Positions 50,227 through 64,000 of a DNA stretch of 64,000 nt are shown here, piece after piece. The translations under genes were made by a program, and so were the position numbers. The notes under the pieces are model-generated. The model saw only the letters and a list, made by a program, of their open reading frames with translations, was not told where the DNA came from and ran no database searches. The stretch covers positions 603,324-667,323 of the forward strand of contig JAJKFH010003701.1 of the NCBI GenBank assembly GCA_023333565.1, in the 5' to 3' direction. Each line of letters opens with the position of its first letter. Position 1 is the first letter of the stretch. The stretch is from Puffinus mauretanicus. Its lineage: Eukaryota; Chordata; Aves; Procellariiformes; Procellariidae.

Positions 50227-53200
50227 CGAACTTGAATGTGCATTTTCCCCTTGGAATTACTAGCAGTTATAGCCTGATTCCTCCACGATACCTTGGATAG
50301 TCATTTACCCTCAAGCAACATTGCTTCGAAACACTACCAGTTAGAACAGGAATGCTTAGTACCATTTAGGTACAGCTGTATAACTATGTGTGCAACTGTA
50401 TATAATTGTCATGTTAGTGATGGGATATGTGTAATCATGTTTCCAGCAGTGCAAGGGTATGAGTTACAGTAGGACATCTCTTCAGTCCCTGCTATGCCTC
50501 CATTTTCATGATTCTTCTGACCTGACTTTGGCCAGAAGACTCATCTTTCTGCTTTGGCCACAAGTGGAGATGGAACTTCCCACTTCAATTCACTCAGTCC
50601 AAGGAACAACCTCATGACTTTCCATGAAACAAACTGATTTAAGTCACTCTACTAAGTAACATGTTGCAAACACCAGTGCAATCCAAATAAATAAGCACAG
50701 TGGCAGAGCTGTATTAGAGCAGTTACACTACTAGGTAACTTTCTAGCTTAGGAGTGGTCTCTCTATGAAAATTATGCTCCATGACCCAGAGAAAGCATCT
50801 CACAGGTGGAATTAAGGTACATTAGCAAGTACAGCAAAACTTGCATCTTATGCAAAAATATTCATACTGTATTACTGAAATATGCTAAAGAATTCGTCCT
50901 CTAGGGTTGTACATGTAAAAAACTAGGAGTATTAAATTCAGTGAGTAAATCCAGCTGCATTCAGCCATCAGAGGTAGCACATCCTCATGTATCAGGAAAG
51001 TTAATAGCTGCAGTAGCACTGGAACCCAAACTGTTTGTACCAAATTATGGACAGACATATCGATTCTCTTATGAGAATTCATACAGGCGTACTTATCTGA
51101 AGGTATTTACGCTAGAATACCTGGTTAAAACCTTCTCTACTGCTCTGGCTTCTGTCCTTCATCTCCCACAGCGGTGGTATTTCCAGGGTATTCTGTGTAT
51201 ATAGAGCTAATCACAACATAAGCACAAAACCTTCATGTGTACTCTTAGCTCTTATTATAGAAGCCAAAGGGGGAAAGAAAGTTCTTCAAACCCCTCTGGA
51301 GAATACGAAAGAGCTATATATGGTCTATCGTGCATCCACATGCCAGTGGTGGGGTTTCTCATCTTCTCCGTGGCAGACTTCAGTGCATATATCTCTGCTC
51401 TACTAGCTCCATCTCATCTCTCACTCCATGCAATGAGACAGAGCATCCCTAGAGAAAACAACTTGGAGTCTATAACTACAGTCTCCCCATATGATGGAAA
51501 TACATTTGTTTCTCCCTGGAGCCTCAGAGCTAAGACAGGAGAGAAAACTTGGCCAATAACATCAAAAAATGGGATTCTAAAGGGATAAACATCTTTTACA
51601 AAAGCATGTTACCAACAGCCAGAAATCAATAAATCCACCCAACAACTAGTTTTGCTAAAGATATTAACCTTTATGCCTTTATTTAAAGTTTGGTTAATAT
51701 TTCCATATTTCAATTTCAATTCACATTTGAAACTAGATTTTAGTGTAATTTACTGGGACCCCCAAAAAAACAAAATACTGGATTTTTCCTATCTATAAAA
51801 TGGTAGCTTTATTGCTTTTTCCTCCCCTGTTTATTTTTAAATGCTTTTTCAAGCTGTCATTTCCTGAGTGTTTCAGGCTGTGCTACTTAGCCTTTATGAA
51901 AGTTTCTCTTTCCTCCCTAAGTTATACCTGTCAGGTTCGGTCTGCTATTGATGGGGTGCTGGAATATGGATCCACACATTTATTTCATGTCTCAGGACTT
52001 CCCCTCAGGGAAAGGGGAAAGTTGTCAAAGAAAAATAAAAACTTGGCTTTCGTCAATGAAGGTTTTTCTATTCATGAGGTCAAGATTTTTCTTTAAGTCT
52101 GAAATCAGTCTAAGTATTCTATAGCCATTCATTTGATTGGTGACCACTGGACATATACAGAATGAAGACTGAAAGTCTGCCAAACAACTTCTGATAGCCT
52201 TTCCTTCAGTTATATACATATTTTGATCTATGAGCACTGTGCTGTCTTCCAAGTGAGTGCAATGGATTTGAAAGTGAAAATCAGTTTCTCATTAACTAGG
52301 CATTGAAACTTATGAAAAAGCCATATACAATGTGATCATCGACCTGCAAAGCCTTTAGCCTTTTATTTCAATACATTCAGTGGACCTATTTTTAAAAACA
52401 TTTTCAAGATGCTGGTATTATTAATAGCTGGAGCTATTTGCTTCTTTCATCACCTTTCATGATGCTACCACAGACTGCAAAACAAAGCTTAGCTTTTTAA
52501 TCTCCTTCAGAGCACAAGAGGACTAAATATGAGGAGGAGCTACTAAGCGTATTTCCAAGAAGCAATGGATGAAAGCCCTCTAAAAGCTGGTATAACAGAT
52601 ACTGTCCTCAGATGCAATAGATCGAATTAAAATCAATGAAATACAAGAAAAACAATATTAATTTCTGGGGTTTGTTTTTAAACAGAAAACCCCCACGTTG
52701 TTGACCATATTTTAAAACATAAAAGCAGTCTAACACATTCTGTTTCCTATAATTTGTAGCCAGCTTCCTTCATTCAAAGATTACTTCCAAAATTCCCCAG
52801 CATTTTCTAAGGCAAGCACTAGGACAGAAGCATTGAATAAACTTTCCACTAGGCATCGAAGAAGAAACATCAGAGCCAAAATGAACATGAGTGCAAAACC
52901 GTAATGATTATACAGTAAAACAGGATAAACAGTTTTGTTGCTATGTTGCATAGGAGGAAACATAGTTTATGACTGCTTGGGGCTATATTAATTTTTAACT
53001 CAGTGGTTTTACAGAACATCAAAGGCACATTATTAAAAATATCTCCAAAATCAAAGTCACTCCCAATTTGTCAGAAGAGGAAGGAAAAAGGACTACTGCC
53101 ATATGCCCAAAATCCCAGTAAGAAAAGAACAGGTTTACTTTCCTATTAAATTCTCAGTGCTATACACGGCAGCTAGTTAATGTGGTATGAAAAGCTGTAC

Positions 53201-56200
53201 TAAGTCCCCTAGGTGTACAAACTAAGGTCAAAAGTGAATTTGCAGCCTGGAGGACCTTTCAAGAAGAATGTTCAATTATTGCAGCAGCTTTTCTACTCAT
53301 TCTTCTAGCCTTTCCTGCACCCCCAAGCCTAATTTTTGCCTTTAATCTTACATTCTGTTCTTGCCTTGAAATAGCCTGACCTTTTCAGTTATGCTTTCAA
53401 TTAACACCTCACTGTTGGGGATTGTAGCCAGGTGTTGATTACAGAATTTTTGGGGGCAGAGGGGTTGTTTGTTTTTCAGTGAGACACAGAAAGCCCAAGA
53501 TCAGGGACATGAAACTGCCAGAAAGTTCTCTGACAAATGGGCCTTTAGAGTAGTAGTAGTATTCTGCTTCTTCAACTCAGTGCAGAGCCAACAAGGTACT
53601 GGCTGTATCCCAGTAAAGCAATGGCTGCAGATTTTCAAAAGTATATTGTTTCTACATCAAAGAATGAAAGACCATTGAAGGGTAGAATTAAGAGAATAGA
53701 AATGGTGAAAGTTTTTGTAAAGTGAATAGAGAGTCAGTGGAGGCTTGACTCAGGACAAAAAATAATTTCATTGACACATGTGAAATGTTATTAGGATGTT
53801 CTGTACTCATTGACAAGAGGAACAGCAGTGAAGTCTGTGCATATCCTAAGCTTTTCTTAAGCCTTGTTTTGCTACCAGGTCCATCCCTAACAAAAGGCAT
53901 TATATGTGTGACAGAAGGAGATACATGTCGGTACAACGCAGCACAAAAATGGCTGTGGGTCAGCCAGCTGTGTGCCAAGCAAGCCTTTATTCTGCACTAC
54001 CATCTGTTCTCCATACAAAATTTTCTCTGTAACAGATATAAATTGAATCGAACTATTTCATAAGCACCTTATTTTTTTCATAGCCTTCTGCTTTAATTAA
54101 AGAGTTCAGCTGCTTTAGCCTTAAAATGAAAAAAGTACTGAAAAATACATTTTACAAATTTATAAAGTTTATAACCCTTCTGCAAATAAAAATGTCACTG
54201 TAAATATCTGCTTAAGGACTTTCCATGCTTTCCAAGTAAGGAAAGCTTCCTAGTCAACAGCAGAATGATCAGGAGATACAGCAATTTCTACCTGCTGTTT
54301 TTCATGCTAAATACTTCCTGTACAGTTCCTCAAATTAGGACAATTAGGGTTGACTTATCCAGGAACAACATAAGAAACAAAGTTCTTAGAGGCTGATCTT
54401 TACTTAGTGTTGGTTGATCTTTGAAGATACTGAGAGTTTTAGACTACTGAAGTAAGCCCCAGTTGAGGTTCATTTGTCTATAGGCATAGGTAGATCCCAT
54501 AGCACACTTAGTACATAACCATTACTGCTTGAAGGTTCATAGTATGTTTTTTTAGTTTCCCCTAAGTGGAATTCTGAGGACATTACATTAGCATGCATAC
54601 TTCCTACACACTAAAGAACGAATTAGAGAAATCTGGATTAAAAACCCAGAACAGAAGACACTATCAAATGTGGGACCCACATACTTCACATAGCCTCCTT
54701 TTCCATGTACCTCCAGCCAGTCATATTATAGTCAACTCCTCTGGTTCTAAGAAGCCAGAGTTTTCCATGCTTTTTAAACACCAGGTATAAATTTACTATT
54801 GAAAAAAAAAGGGAACATAACATATTCAATTTAAAAACAAGCAGTAGGCATTGAAGGAAACATCAGCTTTTGCCAGTAGATCAATACACTATGTGTACGC
54901 ACCACTTGAAAATAATTACGTGATGAGGCAATATCCTGAGCCTACTGAAATCCATGGGAGTTTTGCAATTGCTTTTCTTTCCTACCCTAGCAAAGAACAA
55001 AAGCTGTATGTCAGAAACAAAATTTAAGTAGGGGCAAGAACCAAGCAGCTATGACCTGGAGTGAGTGGATACACTCTAGAATTCAGGATTTCAATGTGAT
55101 TAATTACGTTAAACTCTTCTTTACTGGAGATTTCTGTTTCGCTATGTTTGACAACCTCTTCTTAATGTCGTGCATTGACTTGAAACTATAGCACTTGGCA
55201 TTTCACACAGTTAGGTGTGAAAAACATTACTCTTAACCACAACACAGTAAATAATTTTGTAAGAAGAGGGACAAAAGATATTACCATGTTTAAGACAAAA
55301 AGTTAAGAGCAGAAAAAATGATGCTGCTGTGACAGAAAGATTTCTGTTTACTGACGCTGCCAAGGGATACCTGGCCTCTAAATTAATGGGACTTCTAGCA
55401 CCACTGTATTTTTTGGAATTATGTATCAAAAGCACGAAGATGGACAGCTGGGAGAGATAAGGTGTACCACTGGTGAGCCATGCACAAATTCTGCCGTTTC
55501 ACTCGTTCTCTCCTATTATAAGTCTTCTCAAAACTGGTCTGCAATACAGCAGATGGTAAATCCCAAACCAACTTCTGTGACGTACAGGTTCATTCACATC
55601 AGTAACAGTTAGTCACCTAAAGAACATCTGCAGACAGAACTGAAGAATCCCAGAGAGAAGCTTGAATATATTTATGAAAAATGCATTAGAAGCTACATAA
55701 GTAAACTTTCCTCACTGTCTCTTTTTGCCTCCTTTACAAGTTCCTCTACGTTTTTCCCCACGTTTTTATAGATGTGTTACTGAATATTTATGAAATGAAA
55801 GTGTCCTTCAAAGCCCTCATTTAAGGTAATTGCATCAAGTACTGAACATCTAGCCAATATTTTGTCTGAACGATGGGTAAATCTGATAATGTGTATGTTA
55901 CTTCTGTCTTACACATCGTTGTAAGAAATCACAGACCACATTTTCTGTGCACTTGACAGAAAGGAAAAATATTTATCAACACATACTTCAGCACAAAGCA
56001 GTTCACTCCTGGTTATGACTGTACATTTCTGGTAGAAGTGACTTTCTGGAGACTACCACTTTTCCCTGGCTGCTCTCACCCTGGAATCTCAATTCTTTAG
56101 GACATGGCCTCTACTCTTGCCTATGTAGCACCTTCTCTGCATGCTCCTTTACACAACGGGAATTTTCTAGAGCCAGTTTTCTGGCTGTCTTGTGTTGCCA

Positions 56201-58308
56201 GGGTAGCATAATATTGCCAGAGCAAGAGTGCCAGAATCCATCTTTCAATACTGGCTGTCAAAACTAAACGATTCCTGGCACTCTGACGATTTCTGTAATT
56301 ATCTTCATGGGTCAAGCAGTGTTCTACTTGACTAGCTCTTGATTGTCCTTAATTTTATTAAGGCTCTTCTATAGCTATTTTAATAAATTACAACTCCACA
56401 GGTGGAACTGATGGGATTCAAACTGCAATGGCTAGAAGTTGCCACAGTGACCAGCACTGGTTTTCTATGCCTTTGTAGCCACACACATGCACATTGTCAC
56501 CCTAGAAACCACAGTAATATTTGTCAGAAATTAACAAGGCTGTGGATAACTACAGATGATTTTCCTTCTGAACACTGGGACCAGTGCCTGGCTCTTGCCA
56601 TTGCAATTATTTCGGCAAGATACAATCTCCTCACAACTTCCTTTCATCTTTCTGTAAAGGACACAACCGGGACCTCAGAAGTCATATCCTTGCATCTTTG
56701 ACAGTCATTTACACTGTTGCAGATTAAGTCTTAAACGCTACTTTCAAATACAGAAGGAAAGCTGAAAATACTATATTCAAGGTATAGCTGTCCGTACAAG
56801 CTGCAGCCTGTGTGAAAAGCAGACAATTTACCAAGTTGACTGCTGGTGTACTGGTTGCTGCATTTCCCCAGGAAGGAGGACATGCAGATGTAGGTACTGT
56901 TTACTCAGGGTGAACCCGCAACTCCCATGAGACAGCATAGGGAGGCATGCTGGTGGAAAGCCCTGGCCCTCTTTTTGATCCACTGGACAGCCAGGCACAG
57001 AAAAAGCAATGGGAACCGAAGGAGTAACCCTGAAGTTGGGTATCTCAGGGTAGTTGAAAGACAGGGTTGCAGTCCCTGCTCCTGGGTTATTTTGTTTGCA
57101 ATGTGGTCATTGTCCATGTAAAACACGCATTTTATTTACATGCCTATGCAAAATGCATACTCCACCCAATGGGCAGAGTGCCTTAATCACAGGGGCTTTA
57201 GCAGAGTTACGGAATTTGCCTCAATTTAAGAGGTGTGATTTGTTCACTTTTGTCTAGACAGAGCTTTTGGCTTGAGGTAAGTCCTGAGAACAGGCACTTC
57301 TGAGTGCACGCAGACAACAGAGCTTCAGCACCCAGCACGCTTTCAGGTTAAATAAGAAGGCACCTGATGAAAATCGGCAGCGAGAATCACTGTCTGGGAT
57401 ATAAGAACCCACTTACAGTCATGTTTTTAAATATTCTAATAGCACAGAGAAGAACTTTCACTGTGCCCCACTTTTGCCAATGCTGGGCTGTAATTTATAA
57501 ATCAGCACAGTGAGAACCTGCTGATTTGTATTCAGATTCAATATAACATTGTAAACAGAATATTTACGCCAACACCAAATGTAATCACCATAATTAGCAC
57601 AAACAGTACCTTGCTTAATATTTAGGTTATTAGCATATTTTGAATTAAAACATTATTAAGCAGATATTTCTCCAAAGACATTGTAATCACAATTTATTTT
57701 TTCTGAGGCAGGGATTAATGGAATCTTTGAAGTTAATTTTGAAAGCAGCTGCAAGAATGTATTTCCCAAATCCTGTTAATTACCATGCCAGCCATAAGAA
57801 GTACTCCCTCTTTTTTCTGCAGGAAATGGAGGATTTGATCCTGCAAGGCTTATTTACAGAGGTAATTCAAATGTGGAAAAGTAGTTGTCTTCAATTCAGC
57901 AGAATCACTTGCATGAGTAGAGTTGGAACCTCAATGTGGTACTCTGGAATTTCTCTAAACTGCATGTTAGGTTTTGTTTAGCAAAGGGCAAATAGGGTAA
58001 AAACAACTACGAAATAAGCCTTCTCACACCACTTGCCAAGAAATTACCTCAGCTCTCATTTGGACATGGGTGATACAGCCCGTATCCTAATTACACTGAA
58101 ATTGATAAAGAGGAAAAATCAAGGTGACTGAAGAAGAGTATTTCAATTACATAAAAATAGATTGATTAAGCTAGATGGCATAAATGAAAAATTACTGAGA
58201 TTCTTGAGGTGGTCTCTTCCTTTTTTCTCCTATTATTTCTTATCTATTGGTAGCATCAGAGCTGGCACTACAGTTCCAGAAAGGGCATTTCTGGGCAGGA
58301 AACCTGCC

Positions 58309-58334
58309 TTAAGAACTCCTATTAAGAACTCCTA
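58309..58334. repeat. 13-bp tandem duplication
   Basis: TTAAGAACTCCTA occurs twice back to back (58309-58321 and 58322-58334) without mismatch, in PCP4 intron 1. The perfect identity suggests a recent replication-slippage event. Confidence 0.85.
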
Positions 58335-61300
58335 CTTCCCAGTCTAGCCCAATCCAGCCACACCTTCCCATCCCCAAGGCCTCGTTTGCTTGGATACAAT
58401 TGTTGGCAAGGTCATACAGAAAATGGGAGCACTAAAATTATTCAAGTTAAAAATAACCCTTCAGCAGAGCTGTGTTGAAAACAATCACTGAAATGATCCA
58501 GCTAAAAAAATACATAGTTTAATTGTTTCTGTTGATCATTTCAGTAATGTAGTTGACAGCTCTGATCCACAAACAGTTGTACAAGGGCAACGGAACAGGC
58601 AACAGACAGTACCATGGCGGCACTGCAATTTTGTTCTGGGCACTGGAAATCTGAGCAAGTCAGTGCTTCATACCATGAAACATAGCATGCAGTATCTCCC
58701 TGGGATGTTGCATTACCTCCTAGCAATCTTTACTCTGCAACAGAGCAAAACATGGAGCAACACTGGTACATCTATGCAGCCTAAACTATAAGCCTTGGCC
58801 ACCTGCACAGGCAATACAGACAGTTGATGGCAACTGAGTCTGGCATCTGACTAGAAACAAATCAGAAACTTGGGGACCTCGGGAAAGCATTTTGATTCAG
58901 ATGGTATCTTGGGTATCCTTTAATATTAGCATCCCCAGATGGGAAGAGTGCCCTAAGCCAATTAAGGGGTCACAATCCTTGCCTAGGTATAATATAAGTA
59001 AATATGGATAGCGGTTTTGTAACAAATATTTACTTTATATTTCATTCTTCCAACTGCTTCTGAAGTTTAGGGTAATTTAATCTGCTGAGCTACAAACCCA
59101 GCTGTAATTGAGTTAGAGGCTGTCTTCAAGGGACAGCCTTTAAGGATGTTTATGCATCACTTACTCTAGTCCTCAAACCCCCAGGCAGCCAGTCTGGTCA
59201 CGGAGAGCAGCTCCGAGCAGCCCCAGAGCCATCTGCAGTGATGACAGTAACTTCTTTAGGGCTATTCCAGCAGCAGGGGAATCACTGGACTGAGAGCATG
59301 CTGCAGCCTTGGCAATGCACCCTGCCCAGGGGCTGCACAGAGAGATGATGCAAACCTGTTATCTCTGGCTCTGTGCCACAAGGAGATTCATGCAAGGGGA
59401 ACCCTGAATTGGCTGCTGAAGCTGCCTCAAAATGGGGCCTCTCTTGACAGAGGATTTATCCCGCATTGTTCAAATCTGTATCAGAACTCACCCGCTGAGA
59501 CTTTGGGGGAGCTGCTGTGTTTGAAGTGTGAGGCAGTTCAGAACAAAGCTGTCTTAGTACTATGAGTCTAAACAGCAGCCAAGCAATTAGAAACAACCCT
59601 GCCATACTAAAAAGGAAAATGGACAGGGCAATGCACAAGGTCACCTTGATTGCCAGGAATCAGGGACAGCAATCAAATACACTCTCATACAGCAAGCAGA
59701 AGAAAAACCAGGTCACTAGCTCTGACCAAGAGCTGGCCAAAAAATAGGGATTTCCATAAATCAGAAGCTCACAGAACCCTGCAGCTGCTCAGTGAAATTG
59801 ATGCTGCCATCAGCTTCATTGTTAATAGCAGCAGAGAAGAAAGCAATTCTCACTGAGCAGCTGTAGGTAGTTCCCAGGGTCCCTGGCCCCAGGACAGACC
59901 CACCAGGTTACCTGCCCTAAGACTAAATGCTCTACAGTTCCTGCAGTGCCCTAGCCGTGGAATAAGTCCAGGGGATATGTGGTCAGGCAGATTCAGCAAA
60001 AGCTCCCCCACATTGTTTCAAACACTCTCCCTCCACAGAACTGTGTTTTCCAATTGAAGTCCAATGAAAGCTTGCAAGTTTCTCCACTCCAAGTAGTCAG
60101 TCATTCCTTCTGCCTTCAGTCTCCCATTATGTATCAGGCTCCATTCCGCACTTTGTGTCTTGCATATGAAGTGAAAGAAAAATGTTACCCAACTAGACAT
60201 TTTCACCTTATTCACACATGAACGTAGCAAACCATCATTCAATGCCATTAAAAAGGACTCTAATGTGCTCCTCCAGAAAACAGTCATGATTCATAATATT
60301 CTAACATACCCATCCCATGACTAGACAGAAAATAGGTTCCTTAGAAGTTTCATGCAGAAAGCAGATAATAACATTCTCTTAGATCCAGCTGTGTGCTGCC
60401 TGACACACTGCAGTCAGACAAAAACATCTATTAAAGGTTTACATGGCATGACCGCAAAAAGATATTGCTAGAATTCAGATAATTTGCAACTTGGTTTTTT
60501 CTACAATAAGTTTACAACATTAATGCTAAATCCTTTGCTACCAATGTTTCTGCATCTGCAGATCCATCCCATAAGTCCCGTTCCAGGATGGAAATGCACC
60601 AAGCTTTTAGTCCAAGCAAAGAATATAAGGCAGTGCTCAGAATAAAAGCCCTGTGAAACAAGGAGAGGGTCTCCTGTAATCTTACTGGAGCCTTTCATTT
60701 CAGCTTGGCTTGGATGTTAGTGCTGTCCAGTAGCTTGCAAAATATGCTGAAGGAAAGAAGTCATAGCTAGCCAACTCTGACTGGCAAACTAAAATTGGCA
60801 TGAAGCTGGCCTGCCTTAGGCATTTGGCTGCCCCGCTTAAACTGCGGCACATGTGTGCGGGCACATGCATTTTAAAGCATGCCAAGCCAACAATGTATTT
60901 GCCCTCTTTTCCAGTGATGAGTGTGTATCTGTCAAATACGAGTGGAGTAGTGATATGTATGAAGCAGCTATGAAGCCATGTCTTATTTTTCCACCATGTC
61001 ATCTGCAGAAAGCTGCCTGCCTAGCATGCTCTTCCTCCTCCTCATTGCTACCAAGTTAATGCTTCTAATTTGTAGCAGTTTCCAACTTGTCTCCCTTTTA
61101 CCTCACATTTTACTAATACATGTTTGGAATTCAAGGAACCAGATTTCAATGTTATTCAGTTTTTTTTCCTGAACACCACATAGTATCTCTCAAGTTCAGA
61201 TAAAAGCCATTCTTCAGAGTATTTCAATTAGTGTTAAAATTATGTGCTTAAAAAAGTCAACATCCAGAGTATTCAGTATCTTAAAACAAAAATAATTTAA

Positions 61301-64000
61301 TTCTGGGGGTTTCAAAGAAAAGCATATTTTCTACAAAAGAAAAGGAGAGAGACAGCAAGAATCCCATTACTTGAAACATTCAAGCTAGGAGTGAAAAGCC
61401 CTAGAATTCAAACAAAAGACATGCTAGTGATTTTTATGAGAATTATTTTTCTGTCTCTGCACCTCTCCCCTACTGCTCCACCCAAACCTGGACTTCAGCA
61501 TTTTCAAATGTGTTTTCACATTTAGCTAGGCATTACACTCTGGCTCATCTCAGGCAGGCTTCTCTCCTTCACCAAATTATGTTGTATCTGTCTGATGGAG
61601 TCTGCACTCAACCTTGTTTGGTCCCTTTTAAAAAGAAGTCCACCTTGGACATCCAAAACCCAACTTCCGCATCCCCTTGGAGAATAGGGCACACTTTCCT
61701 CTGATCAACCCAACCTCACCCTACTGCCTATAGAGAGCTTTGCTGAAACACACACAGCTCCTTAGTAGACAGGCAGGTACAGTAGTATGTGGGTAGTGGC
61801 ACCGGTCAGGGCAGATCAGTTGAATACATCTGGCTCAGAAATACCAATTCACTAAAGGCAACCTATTTGCAGGAAAGTGCTATGATGTCTACAAAAACAT
61901 CCCCACAAATCACTGGTCTTCCTTCGTATCCCAAGTGTTACTAGGAAAAGGTCCAATATTACCAAAATTCTCAAGAAATCAAGATGTGTTCAGATCTATT
62001 CAGCTTTTCCTCATATGCTTAGTTACACACTTGCACCAATTTACGAGTTGCTACCATGATCTTGATAGCCTTTTCCTTGAAATGCATCTTCTCCTGTAGT
62101 CAGAATGCTGACAACTACTATTTCAATGCCTGGTAATCCCTCTAGTGTTAGATTCATAAAGAATAAAGCATCACCGAGGCAGATTGACAGCCAGGTGCCC
62201 TGCCCAGTGGTACCTGCTGGGTAGCAAGGCTTATTTTGTAGGTCACAGAGGACAGAGATGCAAAGCATCCCCAGGCATTAGCAATGGGTACTGTCTGCTT
62301 TCCAGCACTCTGCCCAGTGATTCTGAAGCTGTGCAGATCCCTAATTTCCTTGAAAGTTGTCCTCCATCCCCTACAAAACTAAGGCACTTTCTGTGAAAAA
62401 CTGCTTCTCATGTGCAATCCTACTAGTTCCAACTGGAGATGCTGACAGGACTGTTCCAGCTGTCTCACTGATTGACTCCAGAAGAGCCTGCTAACTCTTG
62501 TCAAGATTAACAAGCTTTAGCATAACATGGAGTTGTCCTGTTTCCAGGGATAGCCCTAGTCAGTGCTAGCTTGGGCATTTCTGGAATGTGCTCCATCATT
62601 CCCAGAAAAGGTGCACCAAAAATCCCTACAAATACATCTACACCAGTGTGTGCAGCTAGTCAGGATCCCTACAGGTCTCTCTTCTTCACTTTTAGGACAC
62701 TCCTGTTGTGCTGTGATCCAACATAACCTTCCCCTGCTCAAGAGCACAGCAGTGCATGCCCCTTCTGAGTTTAAACCATTATAACCCCAGAATTTGGTTC
62801 AGGTTTCTCTGGTTCTGCTATTGCAGCTTTCTAGTCCTGTTGGCACCATCCAGCAGCTGGCTTCACAGCACAGCTAGAATCAAACCTACCAGCCAAGGAG
62901 CAGCAAATAAGGCTGGTGACAGAACAGCTCAGTCCTTTCTGTCAGGCATTTCGACTCTAAGACTCTCTGCTAAAGACACTAAATATACACTTGCATACAT
63001 TTTGCCATAGGTGTAGCTCTGTCTCTCCACACGTTAGAAAATCTGAAGCCCTCATACCTGGTGCCACCCTTCTCATCAGCCTGCTGTCTCAGTCCAGGAA
63101 TCTTTGAAGTCTCCAAAGTCAGACAAGAAGGACACCGCCTTTCACAGTTTTTTTTCCTTTTGTTTCTTACTTTCAGCTTTAACAAGAGGGATCTCTAACA
63201 TCATTCTGTCTACTGTCACAGTACTCACAGTATCAGCTGCACCACTGTTTCAGGTCATGTTTCATGCACTATATACTAAAGTGATAATGTAAGAACACTC
63301 AGTGTCTGTAAAATAATACTTTTCTTTAAGAGGAAAGACAGTTCAGGTGTAACTAATATTCAAAGCATGTAGGCAGACAATTTTCATTTCTTCTCTGACT
63401 AAACTTGTGCTTCTTCCTCCAAATTCCATGTTAGTGCATAAATAAGGCTATATCCCACTTGGTACGAATTGATAAGATGACATAGCGCCAGCCAAAGACC
63501 TGGCCTATGAGACCCTTGCACAATTTACCTATAAGTAGACTAGTCTGGTCTCAGAGGGAACAGACATGGGGAGTAGGGATAGATTGCAACCTCAAATCCT
63601 GCCATTAACAATAAGTTTCACAATTGCAACTCTTCTGCAGTTGCTTATTCCATCAAGATTGCCATTCATTTTCCTATTAAGAGAAAGGTAGCCTGTATAG
63701 TCTGTCTCTTCCATCTCTTTCCATAAGAGAAGTAAATACTGAATTTCTTAATTAAAAGTAGAGGAAGAAGGGGAAAAAGGATTTGTTAGTTATGATTTGA
63801 TGTAGTTCGTAGGTCAAATCCTATCTGCTAGGTCTTTTTATTTACAAACCCAATGTCCAAACAACTGAAAAAAAGAAACAGAACACCTTTTCTTAGAAAG
63901 AGGGAGAATGTATGTTATTCATCTTCATTAGAAGATCCTACGCCTTGCAGAGAAGAAAGCGTTACATGGCTCAGCGAATTTAAGGCTCTGTTGCAACTGA

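Larger units (their letters stand above)
50193..64000 (-). other. PCP4: PCP4 intron 1, 3' part (runs off the window)
   Basis: This is everything upstream of exon 2 in transcription order. I found no good match to the expected first exon (Met-Ser-Glu codons followed by a donor) and no CpG-rich promoter-like patch, so exon 1 and the promoter are probably beyond 64000. The stretch holds unique AT-rich sequence, one 13-bp tandem duplication (58309-58334), and no recognised mobile element, RNA gene or coding sequence. The many 60-100 codon open frames on both strands show no family resemblance and are at the level expected by chance. Confidence 0.8.

Noticed and set aside
58048..58059. Minus-strand ATG-AGA-GCT-GAG followed by GTAATT as a possible PCP4 exon 1
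   Set aside because: The phase would fit exon 2, but it encodes Met-Arg-Ala-Glu instead of the family Met-Ser-Glu. The surroundings lack CpG enrichment or promoter features, and a four-codon match is easily found by chance in 14 kb.

Overview
The window is eukaryotic, almost certainly avian, nuclear DNA. It has no long open reading frames outside one retrotransposon relic. It is AT-rich and CpG-poor over most of its length, carries few interspersed repeats, and every recognisable one is a CR1 LINE. Three copies have the avian-style 3' end of tandem ATTCTRTG octamers. The species cannot be read from the sequence; the CR1 subtype looks like one common in neoavian birds, which is inference from memory. 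One protein-coding gene is recognisable: PCP4 (Purkinje cell protein 4, PEP-19), on the minus strand. Exon 2 (50141-50192, codons 4-20 plus one base) and the last exon (18757-18884, ending in the IQ motif and stop) are both present with good splice signals, separated by an intron of about 31.3 kb. The 3'UTR runs to about 18530 with one AATAAA. Exon 1, which should hold the first three codons, was not found and probably lies beyond 64000, so 50193-64000 is the 3' part of intron 1. Layout: 1-18529 is flank downstream of PCP4. It contains a roughly 400-bp unit bounded by poly(T)-bearing inverted repeats (1683-2080), a decayed CR1 fragment (about 11945-12265), a short CpG-dense patch (13255-13425) and a G-rich minisatellite-like tract (13990-14415). 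18530-50192 is PCP4 exon 3, intron 2 and exon 2, with three CR1 fragments (22489-22567, 24163-24936, and 31138-31203 on the minus strand) and short simple repeats. 50193-64000 is intron 1, with no recognised element. PCP4 is a small calmodulin-binding protein that changes calcium exchange at the calmodulin C-lobe. No other gene is visible to act with it. In human, DSCAM lies convergently downstream of PCP4, but no DSCAM coding exon was recognised here. No undescribed multi-gene system is evident. The most interesting unexplained structures are the inverted-repeat-bounded unit near 1.7-2.1 kb and the CpG-dense patch near 13.3 kb.
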